The notes under the pieces were generated by a model. It saw only the letters and a list, made by a program, of their open reading frames with translations, was not told the origin of the DNA and did not search any database. Of a stretch of 64,000 nucleotides of DNA, positions 23,601 through 35,156 are shown in pieces. The DNA comes from Cryptomeria japonica. Taxonomy: Eukaryota; Streptophyta; Pinopsida; Cupressales; Cupressaceae. The position numbers and the translations under genes were made by a program. The stretch lies in the NCBI RefSeq assembly GCF_030272615.1, contig NC_081412.1, positions 669,874,852-669,938,851 of the forward strand, in the 5' to 3' direction. The first letter of the stretch is position 1. Every line of letters begins with the position of its first letter.

Positions 23601-24846
23601 CTAAATAAGGATTGAAAGTACTACAAAGACTCCCTAGAAATCTCCTGCAAAGATAAACACTAATCACCTCTATCATTAACAAGAATAGGGATGGCATTAC
23701 CATGTCTTCTAGCATTCACCAAATTGAAGAAGAATGTAGTATTCTTATCTCCTTATTGAAGCCAATCAATCCGAGCTCTCTATTTCTAGTAGATCTCCCT
23801 AAGCTCCCACTCCTCTAGATCCTTAATTGCCCTATCTTCCCTCTTAAGCAGGGGTTCTGACAATCCATGCTCTCTTATCTCTCTTGTAATGCTATCCAAC
23901 TCTTTTTGAGTAGCAACCTTAGCATGAAAAATATTACCAAAGAACTGACAATTCCACCATTTAAGCTGAAACTTAACAAATTGTAGCTTTTTAGCAAAAG
24001 TGTACATAGCAGTGCTATAGGTTGGCCTCCTTTTTCTCCACCACTTCGCAACAAGTTCCTGCAAAGAAGAATCATGCAGCCACATAAGATAAAATTTGAA
24101 TGAGGGTGCATGAGCCACTCAAGAAGAAGGTGACACTAATTTAATGGGCTAGTGGTCCGATCCTCTCCAATCTAGGATCTCAGAGCATGTGGAACACCCC
24201 CCACCAACCCAAAAACTAGAAACCAGGAAGTGATCCAGTCTCTCTGCAATCCAATCCTCCCCTATTCTTCTATTATTCAAAGTAAATAAACCATTACTGG
24301 GCTTGATATCAACAAGATTCAAGTCTGATATACTATCCCAAAAAAGGATGGAAAAAGGGTCCAATTGCATAACACCACCCTTCTTCTCACACAACTCTAA
24401 GATAGCATTGAAATCACCTGCCATAATCCATGGATGGAAAGGGAATAACCTACACAAAAAAGTAATATGAGACCACAACTTCTGCTTACCATGAAGATCA
24501 GCGGGGGCATAAACATGAGAAAGAAAGATGTATTTCCCAGTCTCAAGACTAGAAGCAATCCCAGATAAGGATGATTTGGAAGAAACCCACCATATAGGCC
24601 AAATCCACAGGGGGTTCCATAGGCAAGTCACACCTCCAGAGGAGCCATATTCCCCAATACACTAGCATTCACCTCTCCCCCACAACTTCAAGGCACCATA
24701 CCAAACATAGTCTCATCAGATAATTTAGTTTCCTATAGGAAAATGACATCAGGTGAATGACTCCTTATCAACTCCCAGACAACTTTTTGTCTAGGGCCAC
24801 TATTCAAGCCCCTAACATTCCATGATAGAACAATAATTTCAAGGGA
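20690..24846 (-). pseudogene. LINE ORF2 relic: endonuclease, reverse transcriptase, RNase H
   Basis: Endonuclease from about 24846: EIIVLSWNVRGLN, then FL-stop-ETKL with TAG at 24733-24735 replacing Gln, GDFNAI, RLDHFLVSSF and GSDH. Connector at 24118-23786. Reverse transcriptase at 23347-22361: SLIPK, KMDMAKAYDRV, GLRQGDPLS, catalytic FVDD at 22798-22787, then YLGIP. A zinc-binding CVLCGNWEEVSSHLFFKC segment sits near 21560-21490. RNase H at about 21110-20690 has SNTNGSCRGNLG, where the first catalytic Asp (usually NTDGS) is Asn, and a later VVDCLAKW. Frameshifts separate most segments. Unlike the LINE at 5240-10110, the frame ends soon after RNase H. Confidence 0.88.
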
Positions 24847-26194
24847 TTAAAAAAATGAGAATCCAGAGTCTTTATTGACCCTGACTCCACCAAATTATCC
24901 CCCATCAATTTTATCTTAGCTAAGCCCTTCTTTCCACCAGCCTTCGATATCTTCTCCGCTGGTCCTTTTTTGATGTACTTTTGAAGAAGACAAATATGCA
25001 AAGAACTCTTATTACTTTTAACCCCAAAAGAGCCCAAATTTTGTGCTACAAAAGAAACTTCTCCAACAACCATCTTCGCTTCATTACCAGAAATGGGTCC
25101 CTCTTGAGCCACTAGTTGCTGGTCTGTATCCATTTGTTGACTCCCAACCTCCTACTGGGCTTGGGTAGTATCTAGTTTTGCACTATCAGGAACCAATCCC
25201 ATCACACTTTGATCCAAAACAAGCATTCCCAAATTCACCTCTTGCTGGCTAAGATCATCCAAAGCTTCAAACTTGTTAAAAGTATCCTCATCCTGTCTCT
25301 CCTGCAAAGTCCTCTTTTGACCCCGGTTCTTGTTCCTTGTCCTAGCTGGGATGAAACCATCTGTACCCATAACCTCAACAGACATGGAGGCTTTTCCTTT
25401 GTCAATCCCATCAAGGTTACGGGAGGGTTGTGGAGGCTGAATCTCGGCCAATTTAGATCTAGGACACTTGCACTGCAAATGACCATACTCATGACATAGG
25501 CGACACCAGAAGGGTAAATTCTCATAATCAAGCTGTTGGACCCAAGAATAAGAGCCCACACACATATCTATAGCATATGACAAAGGCTTTCTAAGATCAA
25601 TTTCAAAACAGATGCGAGCAAAAGTCATTACCTTTCTCCCCACGGTTTGTGTTGAGGATCCAACAAGCTTCCCAAGCAATGATTTAGAAGCTCCTTTGAA
25701 GGGTTAAATCCCGCATGCCACAGTTTGATGAACAACCCCACCTGGTTATAAAAATACGAGCCTCCCTCAAAGACTCTATTGTGATCCACCATGAAATTGA
25801 ATGTAAACATGAAGTAATTATTTTCAAATAACATAATATCCATTTCCCCTTCTGGTGCCCAATTCCTCTGAGCACAATTCTCCAGAAATTGCAGAGAAAC
25901 CCTCATCCCCAAAAATTTGCAGTAAAGCAAATTCTTTGAAAAGTATTCAACATCCTTAGCAATAATCTCAGGCGGAATTACCAATTTCAGCCTCTCTTTT
26001 CATCTCTCAAGACAACCATTAATATTCAAAATCTGAGATCCATTGGACACACCAACACCAACAACACTAGAGTCGGGAGCAAAGAGATAATTATAAAAAG
26101 TCTTAACGCCATGATTCAGGGATTTCGAACCCAAAGCTACTCAAAAATCCAAGCTAGGAGAAGCCTCTGAAGCCACTTCTCGCGAACCACCCAT
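24804..26194 (-). pseudogene. LINE ORF1 relic (DUF4283-like and CCHC zinc knuckle)
   Basis: Starts at ATG 26194-26192 (MGGSREVASEASPSLDF). Two TGA codons at Trp-like positions (after SLDF and after CLER) precede VIPPEIIAKDVEYFSKNLLY and the DUF4283-type core, with LQFLENCAQRNW, MFTFNF, and VGLFIKLWHAGFNP. A frameshift near 25670 leads into ARICFEIDLRKPL, then the zinc knuckle CRLCHEYGHLQC (C-X2-C-X4-H-X4-C) and a polar tail. A TAG at 25152-25154 (Gln likely) is followed in frame to TGA at 24804. This is the RNA-binding protein that coats plant LINE RNA. Its end overlaps the start of ORF2 in another frame. Confidence 0.85.
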
Positions 26195-26528
26195 CATGCT
26201 CGACATAAAACACACACCCCAAGTGGATAAGGAAAATAAAACCCTCTCCATGAAAACACCCACCCCACTCACCTCCCAAACTCCACCAAGGCAGGATCCC
26301 AAAAATGAGCCCTCCCTACCTCACTGACACCACAAAACGTAACAACAACAAAAAAAAGATACCAAGGAACGATTACCCCTGACACCCCCGAGCCACCTCC
26401 TACAACAAATGAAAATGCTTAATCCATGCCCCTCCCTACAACACCGAACACACCCACCCCCTTGTGCACAAGCTGAAAGGCTCGAACCCCTGCACACCCC
26501 GCACTCGCACGCCATCTCCTTCCTGATC

Positions 26529-26542
26529 ATATTGTAAATTAA
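26529..26542. repeat. Target-site duplication, LINE at 20461-26528 (5' side)
   Basis: Exact copy of the 14-bp word at 20447-20460, placed at the 5' end of the minus-strand LINE. Confidence 0.9.
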
Positions 26543-29100
26543 ATTATTGTAACTATTTTATTTAATTATTTTAGTTTATGTTATTTGTATGGTATGAGTT
26601 TTTTTAGATTTAGTATAGAAGATTAGGAGAGCTAAGGGATAAGACGACTTAAATTTATATATTCTTATTGTCTATATTTTCATAATGTTGTACTTATTTA
26701 AATTTAAGTATATGACAATGAAATTATATTGGCTACAAAAAGAGCATGTATGATTCCTATAGTTTAAAGGAAATAGTAAGTGGGGAAGGATGGAGCAAGT
26801 AAAAAATAACTATTATTCTATAGTCATTGATTTATAATGCATGTAAAATTGATTAAAATATACTAATTATTTTTTATTGGAGAAATGTAAAGGTGTTGAA
26901 ATAAATAAATATTATAGGTTTTATCATGTAAATTTATAGTATATATATTTTTATTTATTTTACAATTTGTTAGAATTGCTAGGGTTCTCATGTCCAATTT
27001 GTAATGCAATTGCATGGATAGGGTTTTTAAGTGTTTTATGAATGTGTAGAAATAAAAATATTATAGATTTTTCTAATGGAATGATAGGCTTGTGCAAATT
27101 AGTAATTATTTATATGGGTTTTGTGTCAAGGGTCTAATGAAATGATTGATTCTTATGGGTTTTGTGTAAACTTTAAATGAATAATCTCTATCAAATTGCT
27201 ATCGAGTTCTTAGTTTTCTTTGTGACCAAGGATTGATGAAAGCAATCATGTCATTATATATGGTTTTAATATGAAGGGTAAATGGCATTCGTGTCATTGA
27301 TTATTGTTATATTCTAGTGTGTTTTGTATATTAGGGTTTAATGAAATTAATTATATGGTTACTTTACATCAAGCTACAATAACATGAGCCTAATGTGCTT
27401 GTTCATGCATTACTATTAGATAAAATTATGTATAATGGTTCTAATGAATATAACATATATGGGTATCCATTATGGTTGAATGCTGAGTGTGACATAGTAT
27501 ACTATAGGTGTTGTGGTTTTCATGAGAAGATTGTATCACATGGGCTATATGCATCAAAGAGAGCGTAATGGGATTAAGTGCAACACTTGAAATAAAGAGT
27601 ATATTGTATATTTAGCCAAGTGACAGGGCAATCCAATAGAGGACACAACATCGATCTTAGAAATTGAATTGGAAAAAATTGGAGCACAACCAAAAGGAAC
27701 ATGTGGGGCATAGCTTTCAAATATAACCATGAGGGTGTAATGCAAGAGCATCCTGAGAATAAGACCATATCATACAAAACCAAGATAATTTACTCTATAG
27801 AATGGAATTGAGGTAGCACAACAAGTCTACTACAACATATGAAGGTGACAATAGCTAGAGATACAATGATCGGATGATTCTTGTACTAGGAGTTCAAATG
27901 TCCTATCAAGCATCCTAGGACCAAACCTAAAGAAGAGAGTAGACAAATTTTTGGAGCCTTGTAGAGACTGCACAAAACATGACATGGCAGATAAGGGATG
28001 AGGTAACCTACAATTTAGTCCACACCCATTTGCATCAAGTTTTGAGCCCTCTTTAACTCTCTAGAGTCGATCTACATGTTATACTAGATATAGGACCTAG
28101 AATCCAATGGGAGCTAATACAAATCGCTCCTAGTGGTTGAAGATGATATATAAACACTTTCAAAGATCTATGGAAGGTAGATTTGGTAGTTAGTGGTTAG
28201 GAGTTAGGGAAACTAGATCCAAAAGACAAGTTTTCTTTGTAGTTTCATTATAATAAGCCTATGGTGGCCTGCACGCTAGCATGTGGGGCCAATGGATTGA
28301 ATGTGTTTGGATTGCGAGTTCCTACTAGTATGTAACAATTCTATCATGATCAATAAATTTTATGTTTTTATTACACATTCCTTTTTGTGTTGAATTCAGG
28401 CTATGAGCCTAATTGTCCATTCTTAACGAGCTCCATCCTTGATTGCATCATTAGTACTCACAAACGAAGTAGAAACTATTAAAAAGCTTGTTGAATGACA
28501 TAGTAAGATTTTGTAGCCTGAACTTTTATGCATTAGAGATAGATCAATAAATAATTCCCTGCTCTATGGATGCTTCAACCCCATTAATGAACAAAGAGAA
28601 TCAAGTTCTCGTAGAGAAGAGCTATCATAGTGAAAATGAAAGATGGAATCTTTAGTACTAACTCGCTCAACATTTATAAGATGTAATTCTTCATGAGCAC
28701 AATCTAATATAGTGACACAATATTTGTTTCATTGCATGTAGTTTTCTTTTTATAGTTTATCCAACCAATTTTTTGTAGTGCCTATAGATTTCTCATTCGA
28801 CCCTTATATCTATAATCACTATGGCCTATCCATCTGGCCATTTTGATTTAAAGGTGAATTTTTTATTGAAACCTAACTTCCATTTATCCTCAATACGTAA
28901 ATTTAAATCAAATATCTCTCTATTTATCATTGAAACCTAACTTCTATTTATCCATCTGGCCATTTTGATTTAAAGGTGAATTTTTCATTGAAACTTCAAT
29001 ATTTTTATATTTATTTCATTCTTTTATATTAATTTATCTTAAACGTACTTGTGATAAATTTTTAAAAAAATTTGAAGGTTCATCCAAAATGTTTCTAATA
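26543..29100. other. AT-rich spacer; possible unplaced LTR remnant near 28 kb
   Basis: No coding motif recognised. A TATA-like word (GATATATAAACA, about 28145) followed about 200 bp later by an AATAAA-type signal (about 28351) would suit the promoter and polyadenylation parts of an LTR, but no second copy or TG...CA boundary was found. Confidence 0.4.
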
Positions 29101-29104
29101 CATA

Positions 29105-29272
29105 AGAGATATCCATATCTTGGGTACCTACGTGAGCTAGGGCGAGACTAATCCCCCCACAGGTGAGATCCTCCACCTGCAAGCCGTCTCACCTCTTTAA
29201 ACCGGGAGAAGAGTCAAACCCAAGATCAATGAAGAGCATACCCACAGCCCAAACCAACTCTGCTACCCGTAA
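29105..29272 (-). mobile_element. Probable tRNA-derived SINE
   Basis: On the minus strand TAGCAGAGTTGG (29265-29254) matches the RNA polymerase III box A consensus TRGYNNARNNGG at every position. About 33 nt further, GGTTTGACTCT (29220-29210) matches box B (GGTTCRANYCY) with one difference. The block is GC-rich within AT-rich DNA and starts shortly after GGG, as tRNA-derived SINEs do. It does not look like a functional tRNA gene: no anticodon arm or CCA-side acceptor pairing was seen. The 3' end is uncertain, and no convincing target-site duplication was found. Confidence 0.6.
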
Positions 29273-32031
29273 AACTTCATTTGATGACAAAAATACAGCC
29301 ATTCAACCATCCTAGCTAACTTTTGAACACTGGTTTCTAGCTGTCTCAGACGTGACTGGATTATTTAATTTTCTCAAACAAAGTCGTTAGAAAGCTATTT
29401 CAATAAAGACCGTGGCTTTAGATTTGACACTTGTTCGTGGAGTGTTGGAGGGGTTAAATCATATTCATTCACTGTGAGTGTGGCTATTGTGAACTGTACA
29501 TTGAGTGGCTATTCCAGTAAGACTATAATGTAGACCATACAATCCTCCCCATCGTTTCAAATCTGATAATTGTTTGACGGTTTAAATCGCGTTCATTGAC
29601 TGTCAGTGTTATTGACCATCAGTGTTTTGTAGAGACTTTTTCAATTATTGTTTCAAAATTCAATCAAATAAGTCACTATTTTATAAAAATATGGAGAGAT
29701 ACTTTCAATTTTTCGTAGGAAGTGTTGTCATATAAATCATATTTTATAAATATTGGTGGAAAAATTTTGAATTATCATTTGAATTGCTATCATATAAACA
29801 TCTCATAAAAACTTGAAAAAACACTTTAAACTATCACTTGGAAATGTTGTAATATAAGTCAAATCTCATAAAAACTTGTAGAAAGACTTTCAATTATCAC
29901 TTGGAAATGTTGTCACATAAATCACATCTCATAAAAATCTATAGAAATACTTTCAATTGTGAGAAATCTACAATAAAAAATTCAACTACAATTCTTAGAT
30001 AAAATGCGTAATAATAATTTTACTTTAGAATTGCATAAATTGGCTTAAATTTTTTGTCACACATAGACAATACACATGCTTTGTGAGCTTTCTAGAATGA
30101 ATTTACACCTTAACATATTTTAAAATTGAAAAATATTTGCATTTCTAGTTATATGAGGCAACATTTGATAATATGATCTGGCAATAAACTATAAACTATG
30201 TTATATATAGTGCAGAGTAAAATTTAGGAAGTAAGTATTTTTCATATAAAATATTATCTTTACATTGAGTCAAGTATATGTACATGGCATATGTGAAAAC
30301 GAGAAATCATGATTATTGCATAATGGGCACACCAATAAATATCTACATAATGCTTGTGTACACTAGAAAAATAAATATAACCAAACTTGTATGGACCAAA
30401 AAATTCTACATTGCACTAGAAGCTTATTCACTACTACTTTAACTAGAGAGAGTCTTTATCATCTATATTCACTTTAGCGACTCATATTCGAGTAATGATC
30501 ATCCACTACATACAACATAATATATGAGAGGCTAGCTTATCCCATATGAGAGGCCAACTTATCCCATAAAGTCAAATATCAACTTTTGTAGGTGGCATAA
30601 GCATGACTTTTTTCTCCATTTGATCTTGTAGGAGTATTTTATATTCCTCCAGTAACTTATGGTCGATAGGTATTAATGGTCATTCTTCTTTCTTGGAGAA
30701 AAAATCAATTATCTAGTAATTATGTTGAAATTATTTTATTCCCTTCGTAATTGCAATAGATTTATAATTTATCAAGACAAATACTTCTTTGTAATACCAA
30801 TTAAAACAACTTTCAAATTTTAAGCAACATTGCTTGTCTTCAAGTATTTTGGATGCTCATGTGGGAAAGTAAAGGTGAAAATTTGGTTATTGATAGATGT
30901 AGTATCACCTCATGCATTTATTGTTGCTTGTTTTGCAAGTGGGTGAGGATGACGTAACACCTTATCATTAGAAAGACGTATGAAAAACTTTATTAAATTT
31001 TTCATTGTGGCTATAATCACACGATCAATAATTGTGGAGGTTAGTAAATCATGTGATAAAATCTCATGCATTGGATGTTTCTTTATGTGGAAGTGGGAAA
31101 GAACAAGAAACACCTAATCATTATAATGATATAAAAAATATACATTAAATTTATCTTTATGACTTTGACCATGTTATAGGCATGCCAAATATTTAAGGTT
31201 CTCAAAATTATTGGCAAAAATGATTCCAAAACCTACAAGCTTGTAATAACTCTACATGGAATTAATGCAAGAATATTGGCTCCCAACTAAGTTATATTGA
31301 AAAATTTAAATAGTCTAATTATGGATCCTATAATATATATGATTTATGTACTCCTATCCCACGTATCCATCCTTTGCTTGGCATAAACACCTATAGTTTA
31401 GTTAATTACATTCTCTAGAAAAGTTGTGTTCCCTTCTAGGAGGGAAATTTTAGCTTATGCTATAACCTTATTCACTTCTACTTTAATTAACAAAAGCCAC
31501 CAATTCCTATGTGTATGTTAGTAACTAAGTTCAAGGTGATCATTATTTACTATGTAAAACATAATCTATGTTTTTTTGTTCAAACTTCATTACATAGGAG
31601 GTCAACTGAACCCACAAAACTAGTTTAAGATTGGGTGTTATAGGCATCCTAGAAATGGATTTTTCTAAGTTTGATCCTCAAGATTTTTAAGTTTCCCCTA
31701 GTAATGATATGGTTGATGAACATTAATGATCATTGTTATTTTTTAGAAAACGCTTCAATTTTCCATCAAATATTTGTAACTAATTTATTAATCTAGGAAC
31801 TAGCATCAAATTATAATCTACCAAATCAGATATTTAAATGTAATACCATTAGAAATCCACTCAAAGTTGATGCAAAATTGCATGCCTTCAATATTCTTTA
31901 TGGTCACTTGGGTAAGTGAAGATGAATATTTAGTTGTTGATACTTGTTGTAACATTTGAAAAATTTAGTGTGTCTTGATATGCAAGTGAGAAAGAATGAG
32001 AAAACACCATATTATTAGACAAATACCTTTT
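29273..32031. other. AT-rich spacer without a supported gene
   Basis: Only short chance frames on both strands. Some phrases recur loosely (ACTTTCAATTATCACTTGGAAATGTTGT variants at 29760-29950), suggesting an old, decayed tandem duplication, but nothing codes for a recognisable product. Confidence 0.5.
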
Positions 32032-33233
32032 TGTAGCATCATAAATTGTATTCGTACACAATTTTGTCTTCACCTAGGGCTCACTTTTGTGTTCCAACCT
32101 CCTATGACTTAATACTAATTTGATTCTATTCACAACCACTTAAATTTAGTATCCTTTATGCCTTAGTGCGTCCCTATTCAAATCTAAGTCCTAATTGGCG
32201 GGACTAGGACATCCTAAGCGACATGGTCCTCCCAAAAGGGGATCAAATTTGGATCCCAAAATGGTCACATATCAGAGGTGATAAAACAATCTTAGTGTCG
32301 TCTTGCCCTTAAATTTCAAACATATTTTGTGTATTTAGGCATAAAAATAAGCATAACCCCCTTTTTCAAGATCTCGCTCTACAAGTTTCTAATTGCACTT
32401 TCACAAATTCAAGTGAACAAGCAATCAGGCATCATCAAGGCACTGAAGGAGAGGTCAAATTTCAGATTTCAAGCTTTCATGATGAGATCCATGATCAAGA
32501 CTTTATGAAGATGTCATACATGACATTATTAGCCTTGGCATGAAGATTTCAATGCAAGATTCATCAAGGTATCAAGTTCAAATTCAAGCATGATCTAGGC
32601 TCATCCTCAAAAGATAAGCTTTTGCTTCAACATTTCCATTACATTTCAATTCAATTGAAGGGTTAATTGCAAACTTGGGGTTTGACCTAAGGCAAATCCC
32701 CATCAACAACAAAATTTCCCTTTTTTTGTGTGCAAGTGATAGATCTAGGAGTCATGAACATAGAGTCAAGTGAGGCAAACATCAAAGTACTAAGACAAAA
32801 ACTGCCACTGTACCAAGAATTTTTTATGAGCATCTAGGAACAGATTCTATGTGACATCCTGATTCTAAAAGATTCTAGTCTATCTACATCTAACATCAAG
32901 TAAGGGCACAAATTTCCACATGGTTTGCACTTTCAAGATGAGATTTCTATCATAGGCATCCTTTTGTTTCTTCTTCTTAGACTTAGCCTCATGTTTGTAG
33001 TTTGTTGTTTCCGATATTTCAGGTGAATTCTTCATCATTAACCCTATATTTAGCATTCAAATACATTTAAATAAATTTCAACTAGACAAAGGAAAAATAA
33101 CTTAATCTGCATTCAATCCACTTGCATTGCATAGATTGAGTTCTCTCTTCCTTTAATGTTTTCTTTGGAAAGTTAGGTCATTTCCTAGTTTACAAGGCTT
33201 AACTTGTGAAACCCTAATTTTTCATACATTACA
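32032..33233 (+). repeat. LTR of a plus-strand LTR retrotransposon (gypsy-like guess)
   Basis: Begins TGTAGCATCATAAATTG and ends CATACATTACA (TG...CA), about 1.2 kb, followed directly by a primer-site-like TGGTGAACCC. A diverged, partial copy of its first 770 bp lies at 45926-46700, which supports it being a repeat end. Assignment to gypsy rests only on the primer-site type and on gag-like sequence downstream. Confidence 0.6.
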
Positions 33234-33236
33234 TTT

Positions 33237-33249
33237 TGGTGAACCCAAC
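33237..33249 (+). promoter_or_regulatory. Primer-binding-site-like sequence
   Basis: TGGTGAACCCAAC starts 3 nt after the LTR end. TGG at this position is complementary to the CCA end of a tRNA. Which tRNA is used was not determined. Confidence 0.5.
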
Positions 33250-33591
33250 ATTACTCTTTCATTAATTTTAATTTTTAGATCTAATTTTATGCATTTAATC
33301 AAATTCACACTCATATATCATATATGCTAATTTACATATATTTAGAGGTTCAATTCACAAAAAACCTAATTTATTTTGGTAAAATTGACAAGTGTGGGTT
33401 GCATAATTTCTCATTTATATTCTCATATTTGATTGTAATGGGATGCTATTTTCACATATAGAAGCATTTAGTTATTGCATATCTCATTTCTTTAGAGTAT
33501 CTAATTGGTTAATCAATCATTTTACAAAGAAATTGCATTATTTAACCATACATATATGTTGCATTATTAAAAATATTTTGATTTAAAATCA

Positions 33592-34075
33592 TTGAAATCA
33601 ACATCTTCTTCTTTGTGCATGAGCTTTGTTACCTTTTCACCTACATCCAACATCTCGGTGAGAAGAAGTTATAGACTTGTGGCTTCTGAAAGTTTAAATA
33701 CAAAGGGGTGTGAACCTATGTTGAATAATCTATTCATGTTAATTTGGGTGAAACCTCAATCCCTACACAAGATATCCCTAACATTATGGAGAACAACTCC
33801 CCTCATATTTGTCACGATGAATATGACTCACTAAGTAGGATTAGAAGTGAACAACTAGGAAATATTGACAATAAGTTGGATGAGATTCAACAATAGATGG
33901 TGAACCAAGGGAAATCTTTGCAAGGTTAAGAAGTTAGTTCAAATCCAAATAAACATAGAACTTTCAAATAAAAGGCATAAAAACAACCTTTTATACCTTT
34001 ACAAGAGAACTCTCTTGTCCCTCTGATTGGACCTTTGGTGAAGCCAAGATTGTGCCCCTCCTCAACTTAATTGGA
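33592..34075 (+). pseudogene. Decayed gag start of the LTR element
   Basis: About 350 bp after the primer site a frame reads SNISVRRSYRLVASES. A second frame from about 33800 reads HICHDEYDSLSRIRSEQLGN, then IDNKLDEIQQ, stop, MVNQGKSLQG, stop, EVSSNPNKH, and on to KQPFIPLQENSLVPLIGP. All four stops in this second part stand where Gln would fit (TAG or TAA). It looks like the N-terminal, coiled-coil part of a plant LTR-element gag, but no zinc knuckle or pol follows, because the pol-less element at 34093 begins. Function is inferred from position only. Confidence 0.45.
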
Positions 34076-34092
34076 TTGATCTTAGATGGATA

Positions 34093-35109
34093 TGTGGGTT
34101 GCTCCCTATATTTCACAACAAATAATAATGGAGATGGATGGAGGATGAATTCTCAAGTGAAGGATACGGATTTCATTGATGCTAAATGATAATTTGCCTA
34201 TAGTGGAGGTGCTTGGAGTATGAATTATAAAGATAAAAGGATAGCATGCGATTGCACAAATTGGAGATGTCAAATGAAGGGGAGAAGACCCCAATTTATA
34301 GATTTGAAGGGGGGTGAATGGACGGCTGATATTGAATGGAAATGGAGGGTGGAGATTTAATGAGATGGAGCATATGGATTGAGAGGACAAGGTGTGGAGA
34401 CCAAGAGATTTGTCATAAAGGAATTTATTGTCTCCACACCTCTCAAGGTTCATGGGGAAGAGCTCCCAAGTACATTGGAAAGAGAAAAAGGAATATAATA
34501 TTCCTTGGGGGAAGGAAGAAGGAATTAAAAATTCCAAAATAAGAGGATGTGTGGGAGGACTAAATGGTTAAAGAAATTAAAAATTCCTTGGGAAGAGGAT
34601 GCATGGGGAGATTCAAAGAATTTGAATTTCCTTGAAGGGATAATAGTTGCCCCGTCCCTAATAAAGGTTGTTAGGGATGTGCAAATGATTAAGGGGATTT
34701 ATTTGGTGGCTTAATGAGTGATTAGAGATAAAGTGGGGACACTAGGAGGATGTGACATGAGGAGAGATAATGAGTTGAGGAATATAAAATTGAGTAATAA
34801 TGATAATCATGTTTCTAGAAGAATTAATTAAGTGAGGATTAGGAGAAGTAATTTGTAGGAATCATATGACTTAATTAATTAGAATTAATTAACTAAGAGG
34901 AATTTAGAAGAATTAAGGATTGAGAAGACTTTAGAAGAATGGGGAATAATTAATTTTTATAAATTAATTATAGGACTATGGTGATAAAATTAATTAAATT
35001 TGATTTAATTAATTTTAGGGAGAAAGGGACCAACACAATTAAATTAATTAATTATGTGGAGAGGCTTAAACTAATTAAATATTAATTTAATTAATTTTAG
35101 ACATCTACA
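34093..35109 (-). repeat. 3' LTR of the second pol-less element
   Basis: The left boundary TGTGGGTTGCTCCC is placed by analogy with the first element's TGGTGGCTCTCA and is uncertain by a few bases. The right boundary TCTACA before the polypurine tract is firm. The TATA box CTATAAAT (RC of 34294-34301) and the AATTAATT-rich U3 match the relative's layout. Confidence 0.6.
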
Positions 35110-35123
35110 TTTTGCCCCTCTTT
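35110..35123 (-). promoter_or_regulatory. Polypurine tract
   Basis: The minus strand reads AAAGAGGGGCAAAA next to the LTR start TGTAGATG. It is the counterpart of the tract at 12046-12058 with one base inserted. Confidence 0.7.
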
Positions 35124-35156
35124 GATATAGCACCATGAAGTGATGTTATATCAAAG
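35120..35156 (-). other. Stem-loop overlapping the polypurine tract
   Basis: Arms 35120-35132 and 35144-35156 pair over 13 positions with one G-T wobble; after one C-A mismatch a few more inner pairs form. Compared with 12055-12089 the outer six bases are conserved, while the inner stem has changed on both arms. Confidence 0.7.

Larger units (their letters stand above)
20461..26528 (-). mobile_element. Full-length LINE with poly(A) tail
   Basis: A 6068-bp minus-strand element between perfect 14-bp duplications. From 26528 downwards: a G-rich 5' untranslated region of about 330 bp, ORF1 (26194-24804), ORF2 (24846 to about 20690), a short 3' untranslated region and an A-rich tail (T-run at 20461-20475 on the plus strand). 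Because it reaches from a 5' leader to the tail it is probably full length, unlike the LINE at 5240-10110. Stops and frameshifts in both ORFs make it inactive. Confidence 0.9.

Noticed and set aside
27554-28380. A host gene between TATA-like and AATAAA-like signals
   Set aside because: No reading frame with recognisable protein content. The signals could equally be those of an old LTR.
29150-29275. A functional tRNA gene
   Set aside because: Box A and box B are present but no cloverleaf with anticodon arm and matching acceptor stem can be formed by eye. A SINE fits better.
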